NCBI RefSeq assembly: GCF_020921035.1
Contig: NC_063155.1
Coordinates: 22,313,294 to 22,377,293, forward strand
Reading direction: 5' to 3'
Source: Rhodamnia argentea
Taxonomy: Eukaryota; Streptophyta; Magnoliopsida; Myrtales; Myrtaceae
Length of the DNA: 64,000 nucleotides
Shown here: positions 25,411-36,714 of the stretch, piece by piece
Position numbering within the stretch: position 1 is the first letter of the stretch
Layout of the letters: each line of letters begins with the position of its first letter
The notes under the pieces: generated by a model
What the model was told of the DNA's origin: nothing
Seen by the model: only the letters and a program-made list of their open reading frames with translations
Database searches by the model: none
Program-made: the position numbers and the translations under genes

Positions 25411-25530
25411 GGCCCATAGATTTTCAAGCCCAGCGGGCCGATGAAGTTGGCTAAGGAGATAGCCCATGAATTGGTGTATTGGCCCATTTATTTTGAATCT
25501 TCTAGGCCCAGTCCAGATATTTCAAGCCCA
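25411..25530 (-). promoter_or_regulatory. Cluster of site II (TGGGCC) elements upstream of CSN2
   Basis: GGCCCA (TGGGCC on the gene strand) occurs at 25411, 25481 and 25505, with further GCCCA copies near 25428, 25462 and 25526, about 135-255 bp upstream of the CSN2 ATG. TGGGCY site II elements are known TCP-binding motifs in plant housekeeping promoters. Clustering in 120 bp makes chance unlikely. Confidence 0.6.
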
Positions 25531-27705
25531 ACATGCCGATGAAGTAGGCTCTAAAATGTTCCGAGATAATAGTATACATGAATATTCATTCCGAGGGCTA
25601 TGTATGAAATATCCGCTTGTATCTAAAGACTTCCCATCGATCTCTATGTGGATTTACCCTTGTAATTAGAGGGGTCTTGTACAAAAATGGGTTTTTTTTT
25701 TTCATTTGGATCGCCCATAAATATAACTGGCTACTCTATACACGTCTCTCTATAACGTTTCTGTCTAAGTATATTTTAGGTTATTATCTATTGAAAATAC
25801 CAAATAAAAGATTTTTTTTTAAGTGGGAACTGTATTATTAAATAAAGCAGGAAAGGAGAGTTTCAACATTAGTAGGTTCTTAACAAATTCATTTTTTTGT
25901 CGGAGTTTGCGGATTTCATTCTTTAGTGTCGTATTTTTCAAATGTCTTTTTCGTTCTATATTCGTTTAACTAAAAACTTGAAACCATTACTTTTATGTCT
26001 AATTCTTAAATTTTATTTGAGCGATAATGTTAAAGGCAACATGTCGAACAATGGGCTATTACATTACAGCTTATAAGATTCTCTCTTTACCTTCTTTTTT
26101 TCAATTCAATTAAACATTACTCGAGCTTCCAATAAAATTATGTTCATTTTTAAATCTCAACTGAATGAATCTACTTTGAAGCATATAAGATGCATTCAAT
26201 ATAAGTTGAGTTCAAGAGAAGACATAAAACTAAATGAAATTTCGGCATGCATGTTATATTAAATAGGTAAATTGAGTAATTATTCACATGTTGATATGAA
26301 TTATACTTCAAATATCAATACAATTCACCTAATAATATACACTTCTCTCTCTAAGTCAAATTTGATTAACTGAACGTATTGTGTCTATCAGTATAGTTTA
26401 TATATATTGGAGATAAATATCTTGAAAATATAATTATAATACATTTCAACAAGTTTTGTCACTTTTCTTTTTCTTCAAATTTAAAACAAATGGGAGAAGG
26501 CAGTTCAAAAAGATGTTGGAGAATACGTTTAGATACTTTCACTAATTTTGTCATTTTCTTTGAAATTTAAACTCAATAAACAATAGAAACATGAGGATGA
26601 CAATTCAATGGTCAAATATGAGCCACTTAGCAATCATAGAGGCAAAGTGAAGTGCTACATGAGAAACACTCAAGAGTCAAGCCTTCACTCTTTTAGCTCC
26701 GGCTTTAACTATAATTAACTAATTAGTTACTTACCCCGCACAAAGTAAACATATTACAGAATAATTTTTATTCTCCTTTCTCTTAATACCGGCAATGATT
26801 TTCACTCGTAGAATGTCAGGGTTTGTTGTTATCCATGAAGAAAAGAAAAAAACCAAGTAAAAACATTAGTCAAATCAAGCATGCGAAAGATAGCCTAAAA
26901 GTTTAAACTTAAAATTAACTAAAATAAAAATAAAATTTTTTTATCTAATTTTATCATATCTTATTCTACTACACAAGCCACTATGTGTGCATTATGTGCC
27001 AAGTGTCGATTGCGAAACCCCACTCTCTCACGCGTCTCTACCTTACTCCGTCCCAAGGTGGAAAGTCGAATCCCCATCCTCCCTTCCCAAATGGAAAAAG
27101 CAACCCCCGAGGCAAACCCCTAGTGGTTAAATAGAAATATAGTTGAAAATTTACAAAATAAGAGCCTTGCTTCTTCACAAATCTGACTCTATTTTCATAC
27201 AAAATTGGCAAAGTTCACATACAAAAATGGCAACTTCTTAAAATTACATTGGGCAATATGAAATTTAAAAAAAAAAAAAAAGGAAAAATTTGAAAACTAA
27301 TAGCAGATTTGCAAAATTCAGATTATTTCCAAAAACCAATAGTTTCGAAAATATTAGTCGACACACACACCCCTGGAGAGCACAAGAAACACAGGAATAA
27401 TATTACGATACCCCTGTCGGAGACATTGTTATCTGATAGTAAGGCTTTCAATGTTTAGCTGACCGTTTGCAGCAACTGATGACTTCGCGAGCTTAGGCCC
27501 CGAAAGAAGAAAAAACAGCGAGAAAGAGAGACCGCTATTCAAATTGAAGAACAAGAGAAAACCATAGGCCTCTCAGATGAGAAATTCACTTAGACGTAGA
27601 TCAATCTCTGACTGTTCCTTGCAAGAAACCACCAAAAGAATTCCTTAAAATCGTACAGTCAATATCACAACAGTAAAATCATGCATTAAAAGTGGGCTGG
27701 AATAT
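25531..27705. other. AT-rich intergenic region between CSN2 and PAG1
   Basis: Very AT-rich sequence with poly-A and poly-T tracts and no recognisable gene. The stretch 27000-27130 is locally GC-richer but noncoding by eye. The last 300 bp are the PAG1 3' flank. Confidence 0.5.
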
Positions 27706-30700
27706 TTAATCAGCATCCATCTCTTCCAATGCCAATCGAGCTGCAGCCTTCGCTTCCTCTAGGAGGTTGTCAGGAACCTGTGATTGGGTTGGCAATGGCA
27801 AACGACTCAGCCAGACAACATGCGAGTTTTAAAGCAAGGACGGTTCTGAAAGCATAATATGAGTAGAAGGCGACGTCCTTCGGCGTATGAATTCAGAACC
27901 GTATGAGTAGAAGGCGATGTCCTTCCGCGTATGAAAAGAAGCATGGAGAGAGATGACAATACCTTCTCCTGCTGCCTCTTTGACTCGTCGCAGACCCAGC
28001 TCATTTCTAGTTCAAACGCCTTGTCCTTTGCCTCATCGTGCACCTTGTAGATGCTGCTTAGTGGCAAACCAGATGTATAAGGAATTTACCATTCTTGATT
28101 TCCCATAAAACAAACTTCACATACTTTCTTCCAAAAAGTGTAAAAGGAAAGGGATAAAATCTCAGGCTATCTCCCGGCTTACTATTTAAACCCTCTCACC
28201 ACACACAATTGCCAATCCCGGGTTAGCCAATTTCTAATACCACTATGACTGCATATACCTCTCCATTATATTTAGTAATTGGGCAAGCAAGTTAATTACT
28301 CCGGTGAAGATATAGTTCCAGTGAATTGATCCTGCTGCTTCACTCAAAATGGGTGGTCCTATGGGTTTCTAATACTTCAGTTGCAGTTAAGAAGCAAGTT
28401 CAATTTGGCTATATCCAAGGAATTGCACTCAAGCAACTCTCTAAATAATCATGCCATGGAGCAAGAGTCAAGGATAGTGCAGTGAGGTTCAGCGTGCGTC
28501 AAAACAGAAACAGTACAAAAGAGGGATATAATTCAACATATTAATCAACAGCTTCCAACGACATAAACCAAAAAGAAGCAGGCTACAAACTACAAAGGAT
28601 GAATCAAGAGAAACTCGAAATTACGCACTATATGAGAAAAAATTCCATGGTATGTACACAACAAGACATAAAACTAAGAGGAAAACTTACATCTTAGCTA
28701 CTTCAATAACTCCTTCCCTGCACGTCATCTCTGAGAGCTTTAACTTTTCAATTTCTCTGTTAACACCAATTAAGTCACATTAGACAACAAAACCTTAAAT
28801 GAGTTGTTTCACCGAGATTAGAAAAACAGACTAGCACAGCCGAACCCAAGTACACTGTTTTTTTTTTTTAAATCAGAAACACATGCTATACTGTTGGCCT
28901 GATACAAAAATGAATTCTTAACATTTGCACAATCGAGATGTAATGACAGTTAACCGCTTATATCAACACAATTAGATCCAACAGAATCAAATGCTGCCCC
29001 CAAAGTTCTACTTGGCATAAAAGCAAAAGCATTGAAAGAAAGAGTACGAAATTTACTTTGATCCCAGATATGTGCCACTCCAATATGACATCTTTCAATA
29101 GACAGCAAAAGTTTAGAGTCTCATTACCTAATAGGCCATAATAGGCTAAGAAGAATGGCAAAATAACATAGCTCGATACGTGCTAATAGATCACAAATCC
29201 ATTCCAAATTATTACGTGAAGGGTGCAACATAGAGGCTTTCATAACAGAAGGACCAAATCAATCAAAACATAGGGATAACAGCAGACAAGTTTGGGACAG
29301 TTGACTCTGGCCCAAGCCGATACCCATTAGCCATAAAATCACCCCAATCAATTAAAAGAAAGTGAGGGATAGGAGCAAGCAGTTTTGGGACAGTTGACCC
29401 TAGCCCAAACTTGAACCCAAACATAAGCTACAGCCACCCCAAACCAGAGATAAGATTTAAATGGAGTCCCAAAACCTGTACAATCGAGTACAAGGGAAAC
29501 CAAAACCAGCATAATTGTGTCTAATTTGACTATTTTGAATAAATAGATATATCAAATGCAAATGAAATAAAATTACACAAACAGCTAGTGTACATTTCCG
29601 GAAAGTAAACAACCTAGTGTATCAACATCAACATCACCTTTATCCCAAACTAGTTGGGGTCGGCGAAAGTAAACAACCTTGTGTATATGAAAAGAAAATT
29701 GAATTTAATGATTATTTGAGTTTTAGGTACCCGCCATCTAAATCTCAAACCCACTACAAACCCTACAGTCAAAAGGGAACCAAGCACATCTGGTGATGCC
29801 AACCCTAGCAAAAGTTTAAAATGCTATTTATTCCAAACAGAAGTAGAGATTGAATTAACACATTAATATCAGATGCCATAGGTATCATTGCAGAAGTAAG
29901 TCACATAAAAGTAAAGCCACAGAAATCTCGCTTTCATGTGCTTTTCCATTTAGTTGGTAATACTTTTCCTGCACAAACGAGCAAGAGACTTACGTCTTCG
30001 CAGCTTGCTTTCCCTTGCCAATTGCAGCCCCAAAGTATCTCTACAACAAAAGTCGAGAGCAAGAATGTTCAGAACAGGGTGAATAACAAAATGAACCAGT
30101 TTTTAAATAACATCAAACAAGTAACCAAAAAGCAAATTAAGGGAAGGGTAGCCACTAAATTCAGATGAACAACTTAGAGGAAACCACATGAAGCAAAAAT
30201 GTGAGAGATTGGAATGGGACCACTCACATAGGAAATACCAGACGGTTCAATCATGTATAATTGAGGTCCGTCTCTGTCATAACCTCCGAGAATAACTCCA
30301 CAACCAAAAGGCCTGCAGAAACAACAGCAAAAATCTAAATATCCTGCACTCATAAGAAAAGAGGTAATGCACCAGAAAGAGGTACAAAAGAGCATGAGCA
30401 ACCACAAGGGTGACATTAATCTCAACCTGAGCCACCAATAGAGGGTGCACAAATGTACATAATTAGCAACACGTTCAGCAAGCTCCTTTACAGGAATGGC
30501 TTCCCCATAAACACTGCACTTGAGGACATGACGATGATGAGTTAGCAAACCATCCAATCCACAAGGAAAAGCTAATCAGCGATCAAGTCCTTGTCTACAG
30601 CTTAAAGCAACACATTCACCAGAATTTAACACAGTTACACAACTATCTGAATCAAAAGTGCGAGAAATATCTTTATTTCACTCAACAATCCAAAGGCGAG

Positions 30701-32624
30701 CACTAGATGATGATTAGAAGTTAGAATCAGCACATAATAATCCATATATCTTCAGCTTGATTACAATCATCAGCCGAAATTGTCTCCACTCTTGAACAAT
30801 CTGAAAGTCGCCTGCTCTAATAAAATTTTACAATATTACACAAAAAGAACATGAAAGAGTACCATAAAACCAGTATGCAGCTCGGATTTGATGATTAAGA
30901 AATTTGAGCCGATATTTGAACTTTCTACTACCTTAAAGTGAAGAGATGCTCTTTACAGATAACTACATCATTGAGAGGACAGTTAACTACATATAGTTCT
31001 AGGAAGCTATCATAACTTCAGTATGGCATTGGGAAAATGTCTGAAGCCAAAAAAAAAAAGCCAGAATATTTTAATTTACTGCACGACTTATGCATCATTT
31101 TCATCCTCACGATATTTACTAATAATAATTGTTGCTGCACACGTTTTACAGCCTCAATGATACACGTGCTCTAAAAATTGAAACCCTCTTCAATATGGAG
31201 CCAAATCACACCAAAGGACCAACAAAAACCTAAGTACTTGCTAAAAAAGGAGACAAACTCATAAAGCTGTTTCCAGATTAATATAAGCAGCTCCACAGCG
31301 ATTAAGGTTTGAGGTGGGTGTGAATCCAGTACAAACCTATCATAATTAGTTGCCTCAGACTTTGCTCGTGCAACAATTTGTCTCCCATCTGCTGCTAAGC
31401 CAGCAACAGCCTGATTCAGAGAGAGAGAGAGAGAGAATTAAAAAATTACCTGAAAACACATTACCAGTGGATTACTCACAAGATGCAGGCAAGTGCTTCT
31501 AAGAAACGATTGTCCAAAAGGGATACGGGCTTATGCTTGACACTCGGTCAGTTTAAGTAATATAGACTACAAAAGCATGAGGACACCTTTACAACATTCA
31601 TTACAACCAATAGGAGAATTTAGAAAATGACAGCACTCTTTCGGAAGTAAAAAGAATGGTCAATCACTTGTGCAGCAGCTTCTTAAAGGTACCATAAGGA
31701 GGACAAAATTTAAAAAAATCCTTCCATCTCACAAAGTATGAGGTGTTACACAAACTAACGAACCCACACCACAAGTGCATTTTAATGCTTTCAAAATGTG
31801 CTCTAACAATCATAGTTTTGCAGTCCGGAGTAATACGGTAGCCCTTGGTCGTGTCATGGTAAAAGATTTTCCTAAACTTGCAAAGTCTCTCTAATCATAT
31901 GGATGGAATGTACATATGATTGCAGGAAAAATAGGAATAATTCATCTAAAAAGGTAAACAAGTCCAACCCTATAATATGCATCGAATCCTACATGAAAAA
32001 GCATTCTTCTAGGCACCTTAATTAGCATGTCATAGGTCTTAAAAGTATCTTCCTATCTTCGATTCACACAATAGAAGTCTCATATCAAACACACCAAACT
32101 CAATATTAAGAAGCAACAATGAGCAATATTCTGAAGTATCAAATGCTTAAGCTACAGATATTCGAACCGAGGAACAAAGAAATAGAAACGATGAAAAGAC
32201 CGTAGGGGCCGTACGTAACTAAGTCTACGACGAGAAAGTGTAGTAAATCTGCTGTGTTGACATCTAAGTCAGATGATGAAGAGGATTGAAGTGTAGCCAA
32301 GGGGAAGTAAAGCACAATTACCATGCCGGAATGACGATGGACGGCGTGGATTCGCCGATTGGAACCAGGCAACATCATTTTCGACGTTATCAGCTTCTCG
32401 ACGCCCTAATCGAAGCCCCAAAGCATTTAACCAGCGCCATCAACTTCCATAAATCGCACGGTATTGGCAACAAAATCATCAAAAGAAGACGATTCAGCAA
32501 AGAAAACCTACCATGACAATCCCGTCCTTGCACCTGATGCCTATCACAGTACTGCGAACAGCGGAAAAAACCTAAATGTGAAAAATCCAAACCGGAGAGA
32601 AACAGAACCACAAGATGAACAATC

Positions 32625-32663
<39 letters not shown>

Positions 32664-32768
32664 CCCGCTGTTGTCGACGGCCTTGGCGGCGTATTCGATC
32701 TGGAAAACGCGGCCATCGGGAGAGAAAGTGGTGACCGAGAGGTCGTAACCTGTGCCGATGCTGCTCAT
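27706..32768 (-). CDS. PAG1: 20S proteasome subunit alpha-3 (plant PAG1, alpha type-3)
   Basis: A structural subunit of the outer alpha ring of the 20S proteasome, gating substrate entry; it has no catalytic threonine. Ten exons (minus): 32768-32665, 32551-32512, 32405-32322, 31410-31337, 30513-30427, 30312-30228, 30040-29994, 28756-28691, 28053-27963, 27777-27706; 249 aa, the usual length. The N-terminus [20 protein letters not shown] followed by [11 protein letters not shown] is the proteasome alpha signature. [19 protein letters not shown] (exons 5-6), [14 protein letters not shown] and the acidic end LALEEMDAD match PAG1. Intron 1 starts with a long CT run beside the donor, and intron 3 ends in a CT run beside the acceptor. 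Introns 7 and 9 carry small duplications. Arabidopsis At2g27020 (as recalled) stands in the same order relative to CSN2. Confidence 0.96.
27840..27934. repeat. 44-bp tandem duplication with inverted 11-bp flanks, PAG1 intron 9
   Basis: ATGAGTAGAAGGCGA starts at 27859 and again at 27903 (period 44), with the following bases (CGTCCTTCGGCGTATGA / TGTCCTTCCGCGTATGA) nearly the same. The first copy is bracketed by ACGGTTCTGAA (27840-27850) and its reverse complement TTCAGAACCGT (27892-27902). Confidence 0.8.
29273..29460. repeat. About 93-bp diverged tandem duplication, PAG1 intron 7
   Basis: Two similar units begin GGGATA at 29273 and 29366. Both contain TTTGGGACAGTTGAC followed by CTCTGGCCCAA or CCTAGCCCAA, and both later contain CACCCCAA. 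Intron 7 has therefore grown by local duplication. Confidence 0.65.
29601..29686. mobile_element. 42-bp retroposon-like insertion with 22-bp target duplication, PAG1 intron 7
   Basis: A 22-bp sequence starting GAAAGTAAACAACCT occurs at 29601-29622 and, with one mismatch, at 29665-29686. Between them are 42 bp made of a CAACATCAACATCACC stretch followed by TTTATCCCAAACTAGTTGGG and GTCGGC. The second part is a phrase I recognise as common in dispersed plant retroposons. The flanking duplication suggests insertion of a severely truncated element. Confidence 0.6.
32626..32660. repeat. (GA)n microsatellite at the PAG1 intron 1 donor
   Basis: About 17 GA units. On the gene strand this is a CT run beginning within about six bases of the exon 1 splice donor (GTCTCCTCTCT). 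Confidence 0.95.
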
Positions 32769-32959
32769 GGTTCTTCCCGCTGGATTTCAAGCTCTGCGAT
32801 TTTTTCGTTCCGGTCCCTGTTCGCTTCGGGGAGTGGAGAAAGAAGATGGAGAAGCAGAGACAGCAGCTCAAGCTGTTTACGAGGTTCTTACTTGAATCTC
32901 AAGACAGTGAGGAGAGACTCCCCTTTTCTTTTTCGATCATTTTTTTTTATTATTTTGTT

Positions 32960-33064
32960 TGGGCCTGTTGTCTCGGTTAGAACGGGCCTAAGAAATGTGG
33001 TGTAGTGGAGGTCCATTTAGTATTGGCCCACGGATCAACGGCCCATTTTTTGGTCAACGGCCCA
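32960..33064 (-). promoter_or_regulatory. Cluster of site II (TGGGCC) elements upstream of PAG1
   Basis: TGGGCC at 32960-32965 and GGCCCA at 33025, 33040 and 33059 lie 190-300 bp upstream of the PAG1 ATG. The last two are part of a 19-bp direct repeat (TCAACGGCCCATTT). The same element type is clustered upstream of CSN2. Confidence 0.6.
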
Positions 33065-35464
33065 TTTGCAAATAAGCGAAAAATGAGCAACAAATGTCAA
33101 CCCACCGGGAGAAATGCAGAGATATCTATACTTCGATTCCGCCCTTCGAAAAGGAACTGTCCGAGACAACTATTCAAGAGTTCCTAAAACTCCTCGTAGG
33201 ACTTGTTGGAAGACCCGTTACCAGACTTGATTGGATGAATAGGGTACGACCATAAGTTTGCTGAGAGGCGTAGAGCTTGCTACCTGATGGCGATTGAAAT
33301 CAAGTTCTATAAGGAGCAACGATATCAAGGTTCCATGTCATCCTTCAATTATTCCTAATTATTAAATGTAATCCCTAAACTTTCGATTTGTTCAATCTCG
33401 GCCTCGGCTTTTCAAAATAAAGTCAAATAAGTCATTCGATACTAGTCACAAGTTTTCTTAAATATATTATTATTCGGATTATAAAGTATATATTTATCTC
33501 GATCTATTTCAAATTCAACAGAGGAATATGCTATGCTTCTATTAAAAGTTAAAGGATGGCATTGCACTGCATCAAAATTTAGGGGAATAGTGTCATTTTC
33601 CCGCTTGTATTTGTACTAATTACGTAGCAAAAATTTTGAGTTTGATCGATCGAAAATTTTTGGCACTAAAGTAAGCAATATACAAAAATTACGATAATTG
33701 TACTTGTAGTGTTCTTTTCGCAATAAAGAGGAGGACACGAAAACTACTACGCTGGTTGAAAACAAAGATATTGATGGACACTTGAGTGACTAGTGGCATG
33801 GGTAATTTTGTAACCCTTTTTGGATGAGTTCGGCGAGCAAATAGGAGGCCTAGAAACTTGAAAACATAGTTACAATTATACTTAGTATGTTATGGCCAAA
33901 ATATATACATACATATATATATTAACTGCTCACACAGGTGATTATTGTTAGAGATTATATATAAAAATAATACCACGAAAAACTTCAAACTAATACGAAT
34001 TTACCCCAAATTAGTTTTTTTCCTCTTATTCTGACAAAAAAAAATCTCTTATAAAAATGAGAGTACGAAAAATAGTTTTTGTCATCGGCCTATATTGTTG
34101 TCGATAATGAAAATAGTTTGACTAATTATCTCGAGCGATATAAAACGATCATTTTCAATAAAAATATTTTAAGACTGTTCTTTTTTTTAGGAAATAAATG
34201 AAATCTTAATATATTTTAAATTCACGTCATGCGCTGTCCTTTGCTCTTAAATTTACTCTTCATGTTCTCTGTCACGCCAATTCAATCCTCATCCGAAACC
34301 ATGGCAGGACTCATTTAAAGAAAAAAAAAAGGAAAGAACAGCAATCAACTTTTGGCGAAAGGTTTGCGGAGAAAATATTTTCTCTTCTTCGCGGATAACG
34401 GGGTTGACTGGACCCATTACCGAGCCATGTTGCCCAATCCGTTTATTGACGGGGAACCCGTCCGTAAACGGGTCAGCTTGTCATCGGGGCAGGTCCATAC
34501 CCATTTACCTCACCCGTCCGCCTCTTTCCCGCCCTTTTCACTTCAGCCACGAACGAAGCCGCCTTGTAATTTTCACGGGAAACCTCGCTCCCACCTCACC
34601 CCGTAATCAACTCATTTTGACCTATACCGTCCTCTCTGTAAATAATCACTTGATAAAAACAAAATTTAAAACTGCGAAAGAATGGCAAATAAGTAATTCT
34701 ATTCCAATCCGCTCGCTCGCTTCGGCTCCGGGTGCTTGCTCCAAATAATCGAGCGCTCCGAAAGTTTTCAAAGTTCCTTCGCTATCCGTCTCTCTGCAGT
34801 TAGCTTGCCCGAAAGTGATTTTTCAATCAACTGATATTTATGTCGTACTCGTTCTCTTTCGATCTAGAGCTATATTTAGATTTGGGTGCTCTTCTATCTC
34901 GATTTAGAGATATATCGGGGATTTACAAAGCATTTTTTGTGTTCTTACAATATTGTTGTGGTCTCCATATGATGAGAGTATTGGGGATGTCGAGCCTAGG
35001 CGTCTACCTTTTTTTCGCAAAACCGTAGCTACTAAAGAGGAATTTATCGACGTGTGCTTATCACCGATGCTGATGCGAGATTCGGTGATTGGTTACCATA
35101 TAAGCTTTGATGCTATAAGAGATCGGTCTTTGTGAAATGGGCCAGTCCATGCAAGTAATATCAAATCGATTCATTTTTCAGATTTACTTATTTTATTTAC
35201 TTTGTAGGGTTTGTATTTTTGTCTCAAAGTTATGCATTCATTTTTTTATATGAAATGAAAACGTGCATTCCGATAAAAAAAAAAAAAAAAAAGTAAGATC
35301 GCAGCACTAAACTCGTGAAAGTAAAAATGCGTCCATCGACAAACCATTACCATAACCATCCCGACTTCCCTTTTAAATGTGCACCACAAGAAGCACTCTT
35401 TTAGCCATCATAAGTCAGACTTCATCTTTTTCGAGATTAGTCTCATGATCTTGGTTATAAACAA
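33065..35464. other. Repeat-rich intergenic spacer, no gene recognised
   Basis: Divergent spacer between PAG1 (-) and the RLCK gene (+). AT-rich, with poly-A tracts and diverged phrases shared with other spacers in the window, such as CCTAAACTTTCGATTTGTTCAA at about 33375. Short open frames at 34352-34748 and 34953-35135 match no family I know; the second could be an eroded transposon fragment. Confidence 0.45.
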
Positions 35465-36295
35465 AGGGAAAATTTCAAAAAAGGGCTCGAGGTCCTCTTA
35501 TTTTCTCAAATAAGAGCTTGAAGTGTCGTTACTTTATCAAAAAATGGCATGAAGTAAACATTGTTTTAAATAAAAGCCTAAAGTGGCCATGAAATTTTAA
35601 AAAAGGACATTATTTCAAGTGCATTTTCATCCTTTTTTTCTTATTTGATTTTTTTTTTTCTTTTTATTAGACTTTTCTTTTTCTATTTCTTTAAAATAAA
35701 ATAAAAAGATACGAGAGGAGGGACGATTTGCCCTCTCACTTGTGTCCGCCGCCCCATAGCTGGTGGGGGGTCGACGACCACAAGAGGGAGGGGCAAGCCG
35801 ACAACCCCGCCGACATAGCCCTCGCTAAAACGGGGAAGGGTCGGGCCCTCTCCCGAGTCCGGGTATGGGTCGCCGACCCCCGCCTTGACTATGGGAGGGC
35901 CCACGACCACCAAGGGTTGGCGACCACCGCCTAGTCAAGGTGAGGGCGACGACCCCCGCCCAATCCCGGCCCTTGCCTGCGGTCGGTGGGGTCGCCGCCC
36001 CTCGCCGAGGGGTTGGCGACCCGGCCAACCCCCACTAGTGGATGGCCGATGGCTACGGGCGGGAGGGAAGCCCTCCCGTTTGTGTGGTTGTTTTTCTTTT
36101 AATTTTTTAAATTTTACAAAAGGAAAAAAAATAGACAAAAAATCAAAATGAAAAATGACGAAAATGCCCTTTAGCCCAGGCCCTTTTTTAAAATTCTATG
36201 ACTACTTCAGGCCCTTATGCGAAGCATGCTATGCCACATCGAGCCTTTAATTGAAAAAATGAGAGGATTTCAAGCCTTTATTTGAAATTTTCCCT
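35465..36295. mobile_element. 831-bp terminal-inverted-repeat element with GC-rich core
   Basis: The ends are AGGGAAAATTTCAAA and its exact reverse complement. Similarity between the two arms continues, with substitutions, for roughly 150 bp (for example GAAATTTTAAAAAAGGAC against GAATTTTAAAAAAGGGCC). Between the arms is a very GC-rich core (about 35720-36080) built of GTCGCCGACCCC-type words. Open frames in the core are compositional. No transposase is present, so it is non-autonomous. A clear target-site duplication could not be read in the A-rich flanks. Confidence 0.75.
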
Positions 36296-36304
36296 AAAAA
36301 AAAG

Positions 36305-36714
36305 GATAAATAACACAAATGGTCCTCCTTACCAAAAATAAATAAATAAATAAATAACACAAATGGTCCTTAAACTTTGGCTCAATGCATAATGTGTTCC
36401 TTGAACTCTTAGTTTGACCAATATGATCCATGAACTCTAGTCTAATATATAATGTGGCCTTTAAACTTTCAATTTGTTCAATATGATTTTTGAATTTTTA
36501 GAACAAGCTCAATTTAGTCCATGAACTATAAGAAAATATTCAATATCGTCCTTGAACTTGAATTGATGGAATGACTACATTGAACATGTTCTAAAAGTTC
36601 GTGGACCACCACATTGAACAAATTGAAAGTTCATGAACTATATCGATCAAATTAGAAGTTCAATGATTACATTGGAGATTGGGCCAAAATTTAAGGATCA
36701 TCTATGCCTTTATC
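36305..36714. mobile_element. About 410-bp palindromic MITE-like element
   Basis: The left end GATAAATAACACAAATGGTC and the reverse complement of the right end (GATAAAGGCATAGATGATCC) align. Similarity extends inward over about 120 bp through words such as CTTAAACTTTGGCTCAAT / CTTAAATTTTGGCCCAAT and AACTTTCAATTTGTTCAAT. The left terminus is partly duplicated around an AAAT microsatellite (36337-36356). No coding capacity. It starts nine bases after the preceding element ends. Confidence 0.7.

Noticed and set aside
27060-27075. tRNA-like B-box phrase (GTCGAATCCCC)
   Set aside because: No A box or cloverleaf arms could be found at suitable distance; no tRNA gene was identified by eye anywhere in the window.
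35683-36151. Overlapping Gly/Pro/Arg-rich open frames in the GC-rich patch
   Set aside because: They are compositional products of the GC core of an inverted-repeat transposon, open in several frames on both strands.
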